A stretch of DNA of 54,299 bases, from positions 1 to 54,299 of the forward strand of contig MSGS01000022.1 in NCBI GenBank assembly GCA_001940855.1. Reading direction: 5' to 3'. Below the pieces are notes generated by a model. The model was given only the letters and a program-made list of their open reading frames with translations. It did not search any database and had not been told where the DNA came from. This document shows, in pieces, positions 34,706 to 43,821 of this stretch. Every line of letters begins with the position of its first letter. Within the stretch, counting starts at the first letter, position 1. Origin of the DNA: Christensenellaceae bacterium Phil1. GTDB taxonomy: Bacteria; Bacillota; Clostridia; Christensenellales; CAG-138. The position numbers and the translations under genes are program-made.

Positions 34706-35207
34706 TCGCTGCGGCGGGTTTTATATACCTCTTGCGCCCCCGTTGTCATAGCAAATCTCTCCGCACAGCTTCAAGATTTTCTATGACAACTACATACGAA
34801 CAGTCGGATTTTGCTCATTGCAAATTCCTTGTCTTTTGTAGCTTACAGCCCACAAAATCCGCCTGTTCTGCTGCCGCCGAAAAGTGTCTGTCTGCCGTGG
34901 GACAGCCCCTTTCCAGCGTCAGTGGTCGCAAAAGGTATAACACACTAGACTTTGCAAGCAAAATCGTGTGCCAACAGGGATGCTTCTCGCCCCTATTGGA
35001 AACCCAGAGCCAAGGGATTTCACCCCTCTGGATACCCCGCATATTTTCCTCGAAAATGGTACCCAAACTGTAAAAATGCAGTTTGACACCATTCCTCGGA
35101 AAATATAAAACAGATTTATTTCTTCATCTGCGAATTGAATGAAAAAATAAATCCGTTTATTCCGGCATAGCCGGCAAAAAAACGATTAAAGAACGGCGGT
35201 GATGACC
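34706..35207. other. non-coding interval with large inverted repeats
   Basis: No gene supported. GTTGTCATAG (34742-34751) is repeated inverted as CTATGACAAC (34781-34790). A second complex palindrome lies at 35041-35106. CCGGC/GCCGG (35162-35174) is a small hairpin before the LytTR gene. The remainder shows no feature I recognise. Confidence 0.5.
35041..35106. repeat. 66-bp nested inverted repeat
   Basis: Three nested arm pairs: ATATTTTCC/GGAAAATAT (35041-35049 and 35098-35106), AATGGT/ACCATT (35055-35060 and 35088-35093), and CAAACTG/CAGTTTG (35064-35070 and 35079-35085). It could fold into a long cruciform or RNA hairpin, and might be a transfer or single-strand replication origin or a strong terminator. 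Confidence 0.6.
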
Positions 35208-35906
35208 ATGAAATACAGAATTGCAATCTGTGATGATGAGCAGAATCAAATTGAATACATAACCTCGATTGTGGCATCGTGGAGTGCTCACGAAGGACAC
35301 GGTTGCGAGATACGCACGTTTGCGTCTGCCGAAGCGTTTCTGTTTGAATACGAGGAAGATAAAGCGTACGATATTCTTCTGCTCGATGTTGAAATGAAAA
35401 ACATAAACGGCATTGAACTTGCCAAACGTATTCGCAAGGACAACAACCGTGCCGAAATCATTTTTATAACTTCACATTTTGAATTCGTTGGTGAAGGCTA
35501 TGAGGTGGACGCACTCCACTATCTGATCAAGCCGATTTCTGTGGAGAAGCTTACACAAGTACTGACCAAAGCCGCTGAAAAGCTCTCAGTCGAACCTCCG
35601 TCCGTGGTAATCTCCTGCGAGGGCGAGACCGTCAAACTGTATGAATCGGACATACTTTATGTAGAATCATTTCTGCATTACATTGTCATTCATACGAAAG
35701 ATAACGAGTACAAGATAAAGGAAAATATTTCTGTGTTTGAAAACAAGGTAAGTGATGTCTTTTACCGTATTCATCGTTCCTACTTGGTTTCACTTAAATA
35801 CATAACACGAATTTCCCGTACATCCGTTAATATCGGCAACACCGAACTTCCTCTTTCAAGGGGAAAGTATGACAATATCAACCGAGCATTTATCGAACAT
35901 AACTGA
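35208..35906 (+). CDS. LytTR-family response regulator
   Basis: A 232-residue response regulator of the AgrA/LytR class. The receiver domain has ICDDE, the phosphoacceptor in LLLDVEM and the conserved Lys in HYLIKP. The C-terminal LytTR DNA-binding domain begins near residue 135 (ILYVESFLHYIVIHT...FYRIHRSYLVSLKYI). ATG codons at 35202 and 35208 are both possible. It pairs with the GHKL kinase nine bases downstream; its likely target is the direct repeat at 36569-36600. Confidence 0.88.
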   Translation: MKYRIAICDDEQNQIEYITSIVASWSAHEGHGCEIRTFASAEAFLFEYEEDKAYDILLLDVEMKNINGIELAKRIRKDNNRAEIIFITSHFEFVGEGYEVDALHYLIKPISVEKLTQVLTKAAEKLSVEPPSVVISCEGETVKLYESDILYVESFLHYIVIHTKDNEYKIKENISVFENKVSDVFYRIHRSYLVSLKYITRISRTSVNIGNTELPLSRGKYDNINRAFIEHN

Positions 35907-35914
35907 GGTAGCCT

Positions 35915-36565
35915 ATGAGAAAGAAAACGTATTTGAAGCTGGTTGAATATCAAACGGAGCAATCAGAAAAACACTTAAACGAGGTACGAAGTATCCACAA
36001 GGAAATGAGAGGTTACAAGCACGATTTCCACCATCATCTTCAAGCATTGAAAGGTCAGCTTGAAGCCGGAGAAGTTGATCGTGCGCTTGTATACATAGAG
36101 CAGCTTGATAATCAACTGATGAATGTGGACACTCTGCTGAAAACGGGCAATGTATCACTCGATGCCATTTTGTCCGCAAAGATTGCCCAAGCCAAAGCAG
36201 AAAATATTGCTGTGACTGTGAAAGCCAACGTGCCGGATGCGCTGACGATTTCCGACTTGGAATTGAGTATCATCATAGGAAATCTGCTTGACAATGCTAT
36301 TGAAGCCTGCCGTACAGTAACGGGAGAACGATTTATCCGAATCTTTATTTCCATGAAAGGAACTATGCTTTATTTTTCCATGCTCAATGCTGCAGGAGCA
36401 AAGAAGAAAAAGACGGGTTCTTTGTTTGCAACGCACAAGGACGGCGTTCACGGTTTCGGTCTACGCCGTGCTGAAGCAATCCTTGAAGAACACGGCGGCT
36501 GGGTCAAGTATAACAGCGAGGACGGCGCTTTTACTTCGGAATTTTTGGTGCCTGCTGTAGAGTGA
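35915..36565 (+). CDS. GHKL-type sensor histidine kinase lacking a membrane domain
   Basis: A 216-residue kinase core of the HPK10/AgrC class. The phosphoacceptor region is GYKHDFHHHLQ, the N box LLDNAIEAC, and a G box HGFGLRRAE. Unlike AgrC it has no transmembrane helices, so it either senses a cytosolic signal or relies on a membrane partner. It is co-transcribed with the LytTR regulator and followed by two half-ABC transporters. Confidence 0.83.
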   Translation: MRKKTYLKLVEYQTEQSEKHLNEVRSIHKEMRGYKHDFHHHLQALKGQLEAGEVDRALVYIEQLDNQLMNVDTLLKTGNVSLDAILSAKIAQAKAENIAVTVKANVPDALTISDLELSIIIGNLLDNAIEACRTVTGERFIRIFISMKGTMLYFSMLNAAGAKKKKTGSLFATHKDGVHGFGLRRAEAILEEHGGWVKYNSEDGAFTSEFLVPAVE

Positions 36566-36568
36566 TTT

Positions 36569-36600
36569 GCAATTCGTGCGCTGTCAGAAGCAATTAGTGC
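36569..36600 (+). promoter_or_regulatory. candidate LytTR binding site (direct repeats)
   Basis: GCAATTCGTGC (36569-36579) and GCAATTAGTGC (36590-36600) match at ten of eleven positions, with start-to-start spacing of 21 bases, two helical turns. That is the arrangement bound by LytTR/AgrA-type regulators. They lie just upstream of a promoter with a good -10 and poor -35. Confidence 0.65.
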
Positions 36601-36607
36601 ACGAATT

Positions 36608-36636
36608 TATTTTCCTTTTCTTTTTTCTGATATACT
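36608..36636 (+). promoter_or_regulatory. activator-dependent-looking promoter of the ABC pair
   Basis: TATACT (36631-36636) is a good -10; the -35 position 17 bases upstream reads TATTTT, far from consensus. With LytTR-type repeats directly upstream this suggests activation by the adjacent response regulator. Confidence 0.55.
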
Positions 36637-36655
36637 GTAAGCGAAAGGAGTTGAT

Positions 36656-38491
36656 GTGATAATGAAAAAGAAAAAGCCAACACATTCCGTATTTTCAAAC
36701 TTTGCATGGTCACTGAAAATGCTCTTAAAATATAGTAAGGCGGCTTTCTTTATTACAGCTTTATTTATACCTATCAACATCGGACTTAGGTATCTGGAAA
36801 TATACCTGCCGTCGCTTGTAGTATCAGAGATAACAAACGGTCAAACGCTCACTCATTCCTTGTTGTCGATAGGAATTGTTATGTTACTGATTATGCTTGG
36901 AAATATTATTGTTCAAGCATTGGGGCATATCAGAAATTCGACGCTCGGCATATACCGCTACAAAATGACCGCTCTTGTTACAAGGAAACAACTTTCCATG
37001 TTCTATCAAACATACGAGCAAAAGAAAGTTCGTGACCTTGCCAACAGAGCAAGTAATGCCACGCAGATGTGGGATGGTGTTCAACCTCTCACTGATATTG
37101 TATACAACGGTTTCGGAATGCTTGAGAATCTTTTGGGTTACATACTTTTCGGTTCCGTAATTTCTTTTGCAAGTCCTTGGCTGGTTCCGATACTAACCGT
37201 TGCACCTATTGTTAATATTCTTTCCGTAAAAGCTTATAACAAATGGGAATACGCTCATAGAAGCAAGATGACTGATCTGAATCAGAAACTCGGTCATGTC
37301 GAAGAACTCCCCGACGATTTCGCAGCGGCAAAGGATATCCGTATTTACAGCATGGCATCCTGGCTCCGTGAGTGTTATCGGGATTTATCTGACCAACGAT
37401 CAAAATGGGATAGAAATGTTGTAAAAAAGAGCTTTCTTTCTCGTATTGCCGATTTGGTTGTCATTCTTATCCGTGACGGCGGAGCATATGCACTTTTAAT
37501 CCATATGTTCTACAGTGGCAAAATCGGCATTGATGAATTTGTTCTCTATTTTGCCGCCATATCTTCGTTTGCTTCATGGGTGGGCGATATCATCTCTTGC
37601 TGGAATAAAGCGAATACAGTAAGTCTCAAGCTGTGCGATTTCAGAGATTTTGTTGATTATCCGGAATATGATGGAAGCGGAATTGCCAAAGCTGCAGACC
37701 ATATGAATACTGTGCCGGAAATTGAGTTCAAAAATGTTAGCTTCCGATACGACGGCGCTGAACAGGATACCATTCACGATCTGTCACTTAAAATCAAAAG
37801 CGGTGAAAAACTTGCACTTGTTGGTCTCAACGGTGCCGGTAAAACCACTCTTGTAAAACTACTGTGCGGTCTCTACAGACCTACATCCGGCGAAATCTTT
37901 TTCAACAGCATTCCTCTTTCTGATTTTAAGCGAGAAGACTATTACAAACTGATCTCTCCTGTTTTTCAAGAAATACGAACAGCATTTTTCTCACTTGCTG
38001 AAACGGTTTCCGGAAAAAGTACAGCAGAAACAGACTTAGAAAAAGCAGAAACATGTATGCGTCAAGCCGGGTTGGGCGCAAAGATTGATGCGCTCCCCGA
38101 TGGTATCCATACGAAGCTAAACAAAAAGGTTCACGAAAACGGAACCGAACTCTCCGGCGGTGAAGCACAAAAACTTATGCTTGCCCGTGCTCTTTACAAA
38201 GATGCCCCTCTTTTGATTTTGGACGAGCCTACAGCAGCACTTGATCCTATTGCTGAAAGTAAGATATACAACGAATTTAATGTTATGGCGAAGAATAAGA
38301 CCTCGTTGTTTATCTCCCATAGACTTGCTTCCACATCATTTTGTGACAGAATTATTCTTCTTGAAAACGGTAACATCACAGAAGAAGGTACACATCAAGA
38401 GTTGATGGGTGCCAACGGAACGTACAAAGGGTTATTTGATATACAAAGCTGTTGGTATAAAGAGGATATGGAAGGAGGCGATGGCGAATGA
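36656..38491 (+). CDS. ABC transporter, fused permease/ATPase (element pair, 1)
   Basis: A 611-residue exporter-fold half-transporter: six predicted helices, then an ATPase with Walker A GLNGAGKTT, signature LSGGEAQK and Walker B LLILDEPTAALDP. Start GTG 36656 (AGGAG five bases before) or ATG 36662. It overlaps its partner by four bases, so a heterodimer is likely. No C39 peptidase domain and no precursor-peptide gene are visible. A peptide, bacteriocin or lipid export role is possible; the LytTR/GHKL genes suggest signal-controlled expression. Confidence 0.88.
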   Translation: MIMKKKKPTHSVFSNFAWSLKMLLKYSKAAFFITALFIPINIGLRYLEIYLPSLVVSEITNGQTLTHSLLSIGIVMLLIMLGNIIVQALGHIRNSTLGIYRYKMTALVTRKQLSMFYQTYEQKKVRDLANRASNATQMWDGVQPLTDIVYNGFGMLENLLGYILFGSVISFASPWLVPILTVAPIVNILSVKAYNKWEYAHRSKMTDLNQKLGHVEELPDDFAAAKDIRIYSMASWLRECYRDLSDQRSKWDRNVVKKSFLSRIADLVVILIRDGGAYALLIHMFYSGKIGIDEFVLYFAAISSFASWVGDIISCWNKANTVSLKLCDFRDFVDYPEYDGSGIAKAADHMNTVPEIEFKNVSFRYDGAEQDTIHDLSLKIKSGEKLALVGLNGAGKTTLVKLLCGLYRPTSGEIFFNSIPLSDFKREDYYKLISPVFQEIRTAFFSLAETVSGKSTAETDLEKAETCMRQAGLGAKIDALPDGIHTKLNKKVHENGTELSGGEAQKLMLARALYKDAPLLILDEPTAALDPIAESKIYNEFNVMAKNKTSLFISHRLASTSFCDRIILLENGNITEEGTHQELMGANGTYKGLFDIQSCWYKEDMEGGDGE

Positions 38492-40299
38492 AACTAAGAG
38501 ATCATTTCCAGATTTTCAGACGAGCGGCTAAGTTTACCTTCTCGACAAATAGGAAATACACGGTATTGTTGATTGTAAACACGGTTCTTTCATCTATCAT
38601 TGGTTATGTGCCGATTTATTTCTCCGCTAAAGTTATCGACTCTCTGGTAGCCAAATCTTCTATTGAAACAGTTATTCTTTATGTCGCTCTGACGGTTGGT
38701 ATTGTGTTTGCGGTTAATCTTTTGAATACATACATTGCCTCCGAAAAGAATGTTGCATACAGCGCAATGTGGAGAAATGAAGATTGGTCTTATTCAGAAA
38801 AAGCCATGCAGATGGCTTATGAATCGATTGAAAACCCGGATGTTACTAAGCTGCGCTATCGTGTCAGACGGGAAAGTCAAACGGGGTTCAATCTGTTCTT
38901 CTTATATCATAACATTGAGCAATTTACAGCGCAGATCACAAAAATAATTGCTTCTGTAGTGCTTACGGTATCATTTTTTGCAGTTTCTTCCGTACCAATC
39001 GTTTTTAAGCTTTCTATTGTGGCTGGTCTGGTTATAACGCTGTTAATCCAAATGTATGCAACAAAAAGAACAAATAACTTGGAACGAGATTTTAACGCAT
39101 CATCCGTTGATATGAATATCATATCCGAACACTTTCTTAACTATATCGAACATTATGAAGCCGGAAAAGATATACGTCTTTACAGTATGGGAGATTTTCT
39201 CGGAGATTCCTATATAACACTTGAAAGGGATTATTACGAGCGTGCACTAAAAAACTCATATAAGAAAGCTGCGTGGACACTTCCTGTAACGATTCTCAAT
39301 ACTGTATTAAAATTTGGGATCTACGCTGTTCTTATCTATGCAGCTCTGAAAGGCGGTATCACGGTAGGTTCGATTGCGAAGTATGTGACTTGTATCATGC
39401 TGCTTGTCGAAACTTTGATCAATATTGTCACAACAACCCAACAAGCTCTGTATAACAACCATTATCTTAAGCGCTATTTTTCATACTTCGATATACCGAA
39501 CAATATGTATCAAGGTTCCTTGACGGTCGAAAAGCGTGATGATAATGAATACTATGTAGAATTCCGAAATGTCAGCTTCAAATATCCCAATACAGAAGCA
39601 TATGCATTGAGAAATGTAAATCTTAAATTCAAGATTGGAGAAAAGCTTGCAATAGTCGGCATGAACGGTTCCGGAAAGACCACGTTTATAAAACTGCTCT
39701 GTCGCCTTTATGACCCGACAGAGGGTGAAATTCTGCTGAACGGCGTAAACATTCAAAAGTATGATTACGATGAATATATGTCAGTATTTTCGGTTGTGTT
39801 CCAGGATTTCAGCCTATTCTCCTTTAAGATCGGCGAAGTTGTTGCATCAAGCAAAACCTTTGGCGAAAACAAGGTACGTGAATGTTTACAGAAAGCAAAT
39901 TTCGGTGATAGGCTTCATGAAATGCCAGAAGGCGTTCATACGTATCTATACAAGGGCTATGACCAATCCGGCATAGAGATTTCCGGTGGAGAAGCACAGA
40001 AAATTGCACTTGCACGTGCTCTTTATAAAGACTCACCGTTTATTCTCTTGGACGAGCCTACTGCTGCACTTGACCCAATTTCTGAATATGAAGTGTACTC
40101 GAATTTCAATGCGATTTCGGGAGACAAAACAACAGTCTATATTTCTCACAGATTGGCTTCGTGCCGTTTCTGTAATAAGATTGTGGTATTTGATGATGGA
40201 AAAATCGTCCAACACGGTTCACATGAAGAACTTCTTTCTGATGTGAACGGCAAGTACCATGAATTATGGAACGCACAGGCGCAATACTATACAACGTAA
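38488..40299 (+). CDS. ABC transporter, fused permease/ATPase (element pair, 2)
   Basis: A 603-residue half-transporter with an N-terminal six-helix domain and an ATPase domain: Walker A GMNGSGKTT, signature ISGGEAQK, Walker B FILLDEPTAALDP. It is a diverged paralogue of the upstream gene, sharing the GGEAQK signature, and the pair is followed by a strong terminator at 40302-40345. Substrate unknown. Confidence 0.88.
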   Translation: MKLRDHFQIFRRAAKFTFSTNRKYTVLLIVNTVLSSIIGYVPIYFSAKVIDSLVAKSSIETVILYVALTVGIVFAVNLLNTYIASEKNVAYSAMWRNEDWSYSEKAMQMAYESIENPDVTKLRYRVRRESQTGFNLFFLYHNIEQFTAQITKIIASVVLTVSFFAVSSVPIVFKLSIVAGLVITLLIQMYATKRTNNLERDFNASSVDMNIISEHFLNYIEHYEAGKDIRLYSMGDFLGDSYITLERDYYERALKNSYKKAAWTLPVTILNTVLKFGIYAVLIYAALKGGITVGSIAKYVTCIMLLVETLINIVTTTQQALYNNHYLKRYFSYFDIPNNMYQGSLTVEKRDDNEYYVEFRNVSFKYPNTEAYALRNVNLKFKIGEKLAIVGMNGSGKTTFIKLLCRLYDPTEGEILLNGVNIQKYDYDEYMSVFSVVFQDFSLFSFKIGEVVASSKTFGENKVRECLQKANFGDRLHEMPEGVHTYLYKGYDQSGIEISGGEAQKIALARALYKDSPFILLDEPTAALDPISEYEVYSNFNAISGDKTTVYISHRLASCRFCNKIVVFDDGKIVQHGSHEELLSDVNGKYHELWNAQAQYYTT

Positions 40300-40301
40300 A
40301 A

Positions 40302-40345
40302 AATGCCGCTTGCGCTGACTTTTTACTGTCGGTGCAAGCGGCATT
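40302..40345. terminator. intrinsic terminator (bidirectional)
   Basis: AATGCCGCTTGC (40302-40313) and GCAAGCGGCATT (40334-40345) form a perfect 12-pair stem. It separates the rightward ABC pair and the leftward DUF6061 gene. Confidence 0.8.
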
Positions 40346-40355
40346 ACTCCTATAA

Positions 40356-40601
40356 TTAGTCTAAAGGTTTGTATTCGGTTACTGCTTTCAAATATGTTTC
40401 GGGATCACCATTCAAAATAAGGTCTGCATATTCAAAAGGAGCATTGTAAATCAGATAGTCAAGCTCTGACCGCTGATACATATTGTCGGCAACCTCGTTC
40501 TCCACGGCGATGGTATCAATGGCGATCATGCTGCCATCGGTGAATTTCAGTTCTACACAGCAGTTATCGAAGTTATATTCGCAGGATATTAGGCGTTTCA
40601 T
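40356..40601 (-). CDS. DUF6061 family small protein
   Basis: An 81-residue protein with the family pattern CEYNFDNCCVELKFTDGSMI and SELDYLIYNAPFEYADLILNGDP. It is common in Firmicutes mobile elements and has no known function. The ATG at 40601 has GGAGGTAACC upstream; the frame extends to 40718 without a better start. Confidence 0.78.
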   Translation of the reverse strand: MKRLISCEYNFDNCCVELKFTDGSMIAIDTIAVENEVADNMYQRSELDYLIYNAPFEYADLILNGDPETYLKAVTEYKPLD

Positions 40602-40665
40602 AAAGGTTACCTCCAAAATTATATTGTTTGGAAGTAATGTAAGCGTGGGTTTTAGTGTGGTATCT

Positions 40666-40791
40666 TTAAGTTTGGGAAACCCCTTTTTCCCATTTTGAAA
40701 TGGTCTGTCTGACAACATGAAGGCGTGATGCCAATTCCTCCTGCGAAAGACCCCGCTCCTTTCGCTTCAACCGAAGATTTTCATGAAGCAC
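40666..40791 (-). pseudogene. truncated XRE-family helix-turn-helix regulator
   Basis: From a GTG at 40791 (AGGAGG six or seven bases upstream) the frame encodes 41 residues: ENLRLKRKERGLSQEELASRL, then HVVRQTISKWEKGVSQT and a stop. This is the whole HTH_3 core, but the rest of the protein is missing. The stop falls where relatives continue (after WEKGxS). Either a truncated repressor or a very small HTH protein. Confidence 0.6.
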
Positions 40792-40939
40792 GGAAACACC
40801 TCCTCTAAAGATTTCACGCATAGTTTAGCAGAAACATCGCCGTTGCGGCAAGCAACGCAAATTAACATTCTATGATTTGAAGTCACTTTGCAGCGTAGAT
40901 ACGCTTTATCTGGTTTTCTCCACCGCTTCAGCGGAGGAC

Positions 40940-40982
40940 AATATAAGAAATCCTCGACTCCGACCGGGGAATTCTTATATTG
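40940..40982. terminator. inverted repeat after the DUF4300 gene
   Basis: AATATAAGAA and TTCTTATATT flank a TCC/GGGGA-containing centre. It lies about 20 bases beyond the stop of the leftward lipoprotein gene and may be its terminator or an element end. A second small hairpin, CCGC/GCGG, lies next to it at about 40922-40935. Confidence 0.4.
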
Positions 40983-40999
40983 GCAGCAACGCGCAGTCC

Positions 41000-41929
41000 T
41001 TAGTCGATCGCGGAGCTTCCTCTATCCGGGTTTGGACGCCAGCTCTCCATGAGCTCGCCGTTTTCCATTATAAACGGGCGCGCCGTATCCTGTCCCCATG
41101 AGGTGTCATATTTCCCCATAAGGTAATCGCTCAGCGCCGTTCGGTCCGCAAAGCGCAGCAGCCGGTACGGCTCCTGAAAGGCAACCTTTTCTACAAAGTA
41201 CAGCGTCCCGTCCTCCGCCGTCAAAAGTACGCCAACATGCCCGACAAACAGCAGGGATTCCTCCTCGGTCGGCTTATCGTGGAAGAATACCGTGATGAGG
41301 CGGATCCGTTCATTCTCCCGAAAGGTAACGCCGCGGGAAGCCCATTCCTCTTGTACGGTTTGCACATGACGCTTGATCTCCGTGGTATTCTCCGCCTTCA
41401 TGGAGGAATACAGTGCGCGGAAATCTGCAAGGCTGCTTCCGCCCAGCGCATCGGGATCTGTTTTCAGCGCTTCCTCGTCCACAAACAGCACATCTTCACC
41501 GGCATTGATTTGAGAGTTCGCGCTCACGGAGAGGAAGTCCCCAAACAGGTTCATGGCGGTGATCCGGCAGTTATAGCCCGGAAACGTCCCGTTTTTCGCC
41601 GTCCATTCGTCCTGCATCGCGTAAGGGTCATATTTCGTATACAGCAGCTCCGCTTCCTCAAAGCCATCCGTAAGCCATTCCTGCTTCACGCTGTCATGAA
41701 AGCGGTCCACACGGCGGAAAAAGCCCTGAATACGCCCATCTGACACGCCTGCATCGGAGAGCAGTTCCTGCAAAAGCTCCCTCGATCCACTGTCGTTCAG
41801 GTTCGTGTATTCAATTTTTTCCAATGCCGGACGCTTATCCGGCAAATCAGTATCCGCACCGCAGCCCGCGAATGCGGAAGCGATAAGAATAACACATATA
41901 GCCAGCATTGTCTGCCGAAATGATTTCAT
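41000..41929 (-). CDS. DUF4300 family lipoprotein
   Basis: A 309-residue predicted lipoprotein with signal peptide (MLAICVILIASAFAGC) and lipobox AFAGC. The body matches the DUF4300 family: YTNLNDSGSRELLQELL, GFFRRVDRFHDSV, PGYNCRITAMNLF, and the FVGHVGVLL and FVEKVAFQEPYRLLRF blocks near the C-terminus. It is extracytoplasmic; function unknown. I start it at the ATG at 41929, with GGAG six bases upstream. Confidence 0.82.
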   Translation of the reverse strand: MKSFRQTMLAICVILIASAFAGCGADTDLPDKRPALEKIEYTNLNDSGSRELLQELLSDAGVSDGRIQGFFRRVDRFHDSVKQEWLTDGFEEAELLYTKYDPYAMQDEWTAKNGTFPGYNCRITAMNLFGDFLSVSANSQINAGEDVLFVDEEALKTDPDALGGSSLADFRALYSSMKAENTTEIKRHVQTVQEEWASRGVTFRENERIRLITVFFHDKPTEEESLLFVGHVGVLLTAEDGTLYFVEKVAFQEPYRLLRFADRTALSDYLMGKYDTSWGQDTARPFIMENGELMESWRPNPDRGSSAID

Positions 41930-42004
41930 AATCTGCTCCATCCTTTCCTTTGACCATCGACTATTTTGCAAAGATTATTATACCATTCGAGCATAAGGTC
42001 TATG

Positions 42005-42574
42005 TTAAGCAAGAGGTCTTTGGGGCGATTGAAACAGCGAAAGACTGGCTTTTACTACCCGGCTGACAAAACGGATCATTTCCTCTTTGCTGTACTTGTC
42101 GTAACCCTCAACGACGACGTGCATCAAACCGTTTGACAGATGGGTATACATCATTTCAAGTTCTGTGCCACTGGCTCCGGGCAGTTCTTTCCGCCAGTAA
42201 GCAATGCTGTCCTCCTTGGCTAAGGCAATCATCCGCGTGAGGACCGTTGAGTTTGTATTCCCCAGAACCAAAACCCGGCAGGCTGCCTGATTCTGATCGA
42301 CCATATCGTAAATGGCTTCGATCAGCGCCGTCACATCAAACGAATTGACATAGCGAAGGGATTTCTCAAATGCATCGATGAGCTCGTTCTCAATGCTCTC
42401 CATCAGGGCAAAGCAATCGCTGTAATGGGCATAGAAGGTGGCACGGTTAAGCTGCGCCAGTGCACACACCTCCTTCACCGTAATTCTGTTTACAGGTTTT
42501 TCCTTCAGCAACTTCAGAAAAGACTGCTTGAGCACCATTTGCGTATAGCGTTTCCTTGCATCCATCTTCTCCAT
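42005..42574 (-). CDS. TetR/AcrR family transcriptional regulator
   Basis: A 189-residue TetR-type repressor. The helix-turn-helix is VNRITVKEVCALAQLNRATFY...FYAHY, with the usual Tyr at the end, and a ligand-binding C-terminal domain of the TetR_C_33-like class. The ATG at 42574 follows GGAGGGG. It is divergent from the epimerase gene, and AATCAACACTT-like half-sites fill the gap, so it probably controls itself and that gene. Confidence 0.88.
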   Translation of the reverse strand: MEKMDARKRYTQMVLKQSFLKLLKEKPVNRITVKEVCALAQLNRATFYAHYSDCFALMESIENELIDAFEKSLRYVNSFDVTALIEAIYDMVDQNQAACRVLVLGNTNSTVLTRMIALAKEDSIAYWRKELPGASGTELEMMYTHLSNGLMHVVVEGYDKYSKEEMIRFVSRVVKASLSLFQSPQRPLA

Positions 42575-42602
42575 ATAGAGCCCCTCCAAAAAAGTTTACA
42601 AA

Positions 42603-42717
42603 GATTATCAACACTTCAACAGACAGTGTTGCTTTTCTTTCGGCCGCATGGCAAGTGCTGATTGTTTCTGTCTTTCCCCTCAAGTATACTGTACTTGTGA
42701 AAGATAATCAACACTTG
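42603..42717. promoter_or_regulatory. TetR operator region and epimerase promoter
   Basis: Three related half-sites: GATTATCAACACTT (42603-42616), the inverted CAAGTGCTGATTG (42652-42664) and GATAATCAACACTTG (42703-42717). AACACT/AGTGTT (42610-42615, 42625-42630) is a local palindrome. The rightward promoter is TTGTTT (42662-42667) and TATACT (42685-42690) with a 17-base spacer, embedded between half-sites. Confidence 0.65.
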
Positions 42718-42747
42718 TATGCTTATTTGAGAGAGGAGGCTTTTTGA

Positions 42748-43749
42748 ATGTATGATAAATACCTTGTTACAGGCGCTACCGGCTTCCTCGGCAGAGCTGT
42801 TGCAGATGAGCTGGTACGCCACAGAGCGCAGGTGCATGCGCTTGTGCTGCATGATGACCCCTATATCAATTTGCTCCCCAAAGAAGTCCATGCCGTCATC
42901 GGTGATGTGTGCGTGAAAAACTCGCTGACAGACTTCTTTGCGGATGCCGACGGCCGTACCTGTGTGATTCACTGTGCTGGTATCGTCTCCGTCGCGTCCA
43001 GACCCGGTTCGAGGCTCTATCAGGTCAATGTAGGTGGGACATGGAGAGTTCTCCGGCAATGTATGGAGCATGATGTGGGCAAAATGGTCTATGTCAGTTC
43101 CGTCCATGCCATACCGGAAAAGCCGAAGGGCTGCATCATTACGGAGGATTGCGAATTCTCTCCGGGGCTTGTGGACGGCGATTACGCCAAGAGCAAGGCA
43201 GTTGCAACGGAGTTGGTTCTCAATGCGGCGGAGCGCGGGCTGAATGCCAGCATCGTTCTCCCATCAGGGATTATCGGGCCGGGTGACATACAGGGAGGGA
43301 GCTTTACCTCTATGGCAAAATCCTTTCTTGCCGGGAGGCTGCCCTTTGCCGTTCGCGGCGGATATGACTTTGTGGATGTACGGGATGTGGTAAAAGGCAT
43401 TCTCGACTGCTCCGAAAGTGGAGAGCCCGGCAAAGGCTATATTTTGTCCGGCCACTATGTCACCATTCGCAAGATGCTTCAGCTCGTGGGAAAGAATGCA
43501 AAGCTGAAGTATCGCCCCATCTGCCTTCCGTTGGGGCTTGCAAGGCTGGCGGCTCCATACTATGAACGCCGTAGCCTGAAGGAGCGAAAGCAGCTGTTTT
43601 TCACCCCTTATTCCGTTGCCGTCCTTGCCTCAAACGGGCAATTCAGTCATGCCGCAGCATCGGAATGCTTTGCATATCATCCGCGTCCGGTGGAGGATAC
43701 TTTGCGGGACATGACAGCCTGGCTTTTGGAGCAGAGGAAAAAGGATTAA
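42748..43749 (+). CDS. NAD-dependent epimerase/dehydratase family protein (extended SDR)
   Basis: A 333-residue extended short-chain dehydrogenase. It has the Rossmann motif TGATGFLG at residues 8-15, a VIHCAGI block and the catalytic YxxxK as YAKSK (residues about 146-150) with an upstream Ser (VYVSSVHA). It resembles dihydroflavonol-reductase-like or sterol-type SDRs. Substrate unknown. Controlled probably by the divergent TetR regulator. Confidence 0.9.
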   Translation: MYDKYLVTGATGFLGRAVADELVRHRAQVHALVLHDDPYINLLPKEVHAVIGDVCVKNSLTDFFADADGRTCVIHCAGIVSVASRPGSRLYQVNVGGTWRVLRQCMEHDVGKMVYVSSVHAIPEKPKGCIITEDCEFSPGLVDGDYAKSKAVATELVLNAAERGLNASIVLPSGIIGPGDIQGGSFTSMAKSFLAGRLPFAVRGGYDFVDVRDVVKGILDCSESGEPGKGYILSGHYVTIRKMLQLVGKNAKLKYRPICLPLGLARLAAPYYERRSLKERKQLFFTPYSVAVLASNGQFSHAAASECFAYHPRPVEDTLRDMTAWLLEQRKKD

Positions 43750-43821
43750 ATGTGACCCCCACCTCAACAAAAAGCACCTTGGGCAGGCTGCGCATGCTAT
43801 TGACATGATCCGCAGTTCAGG

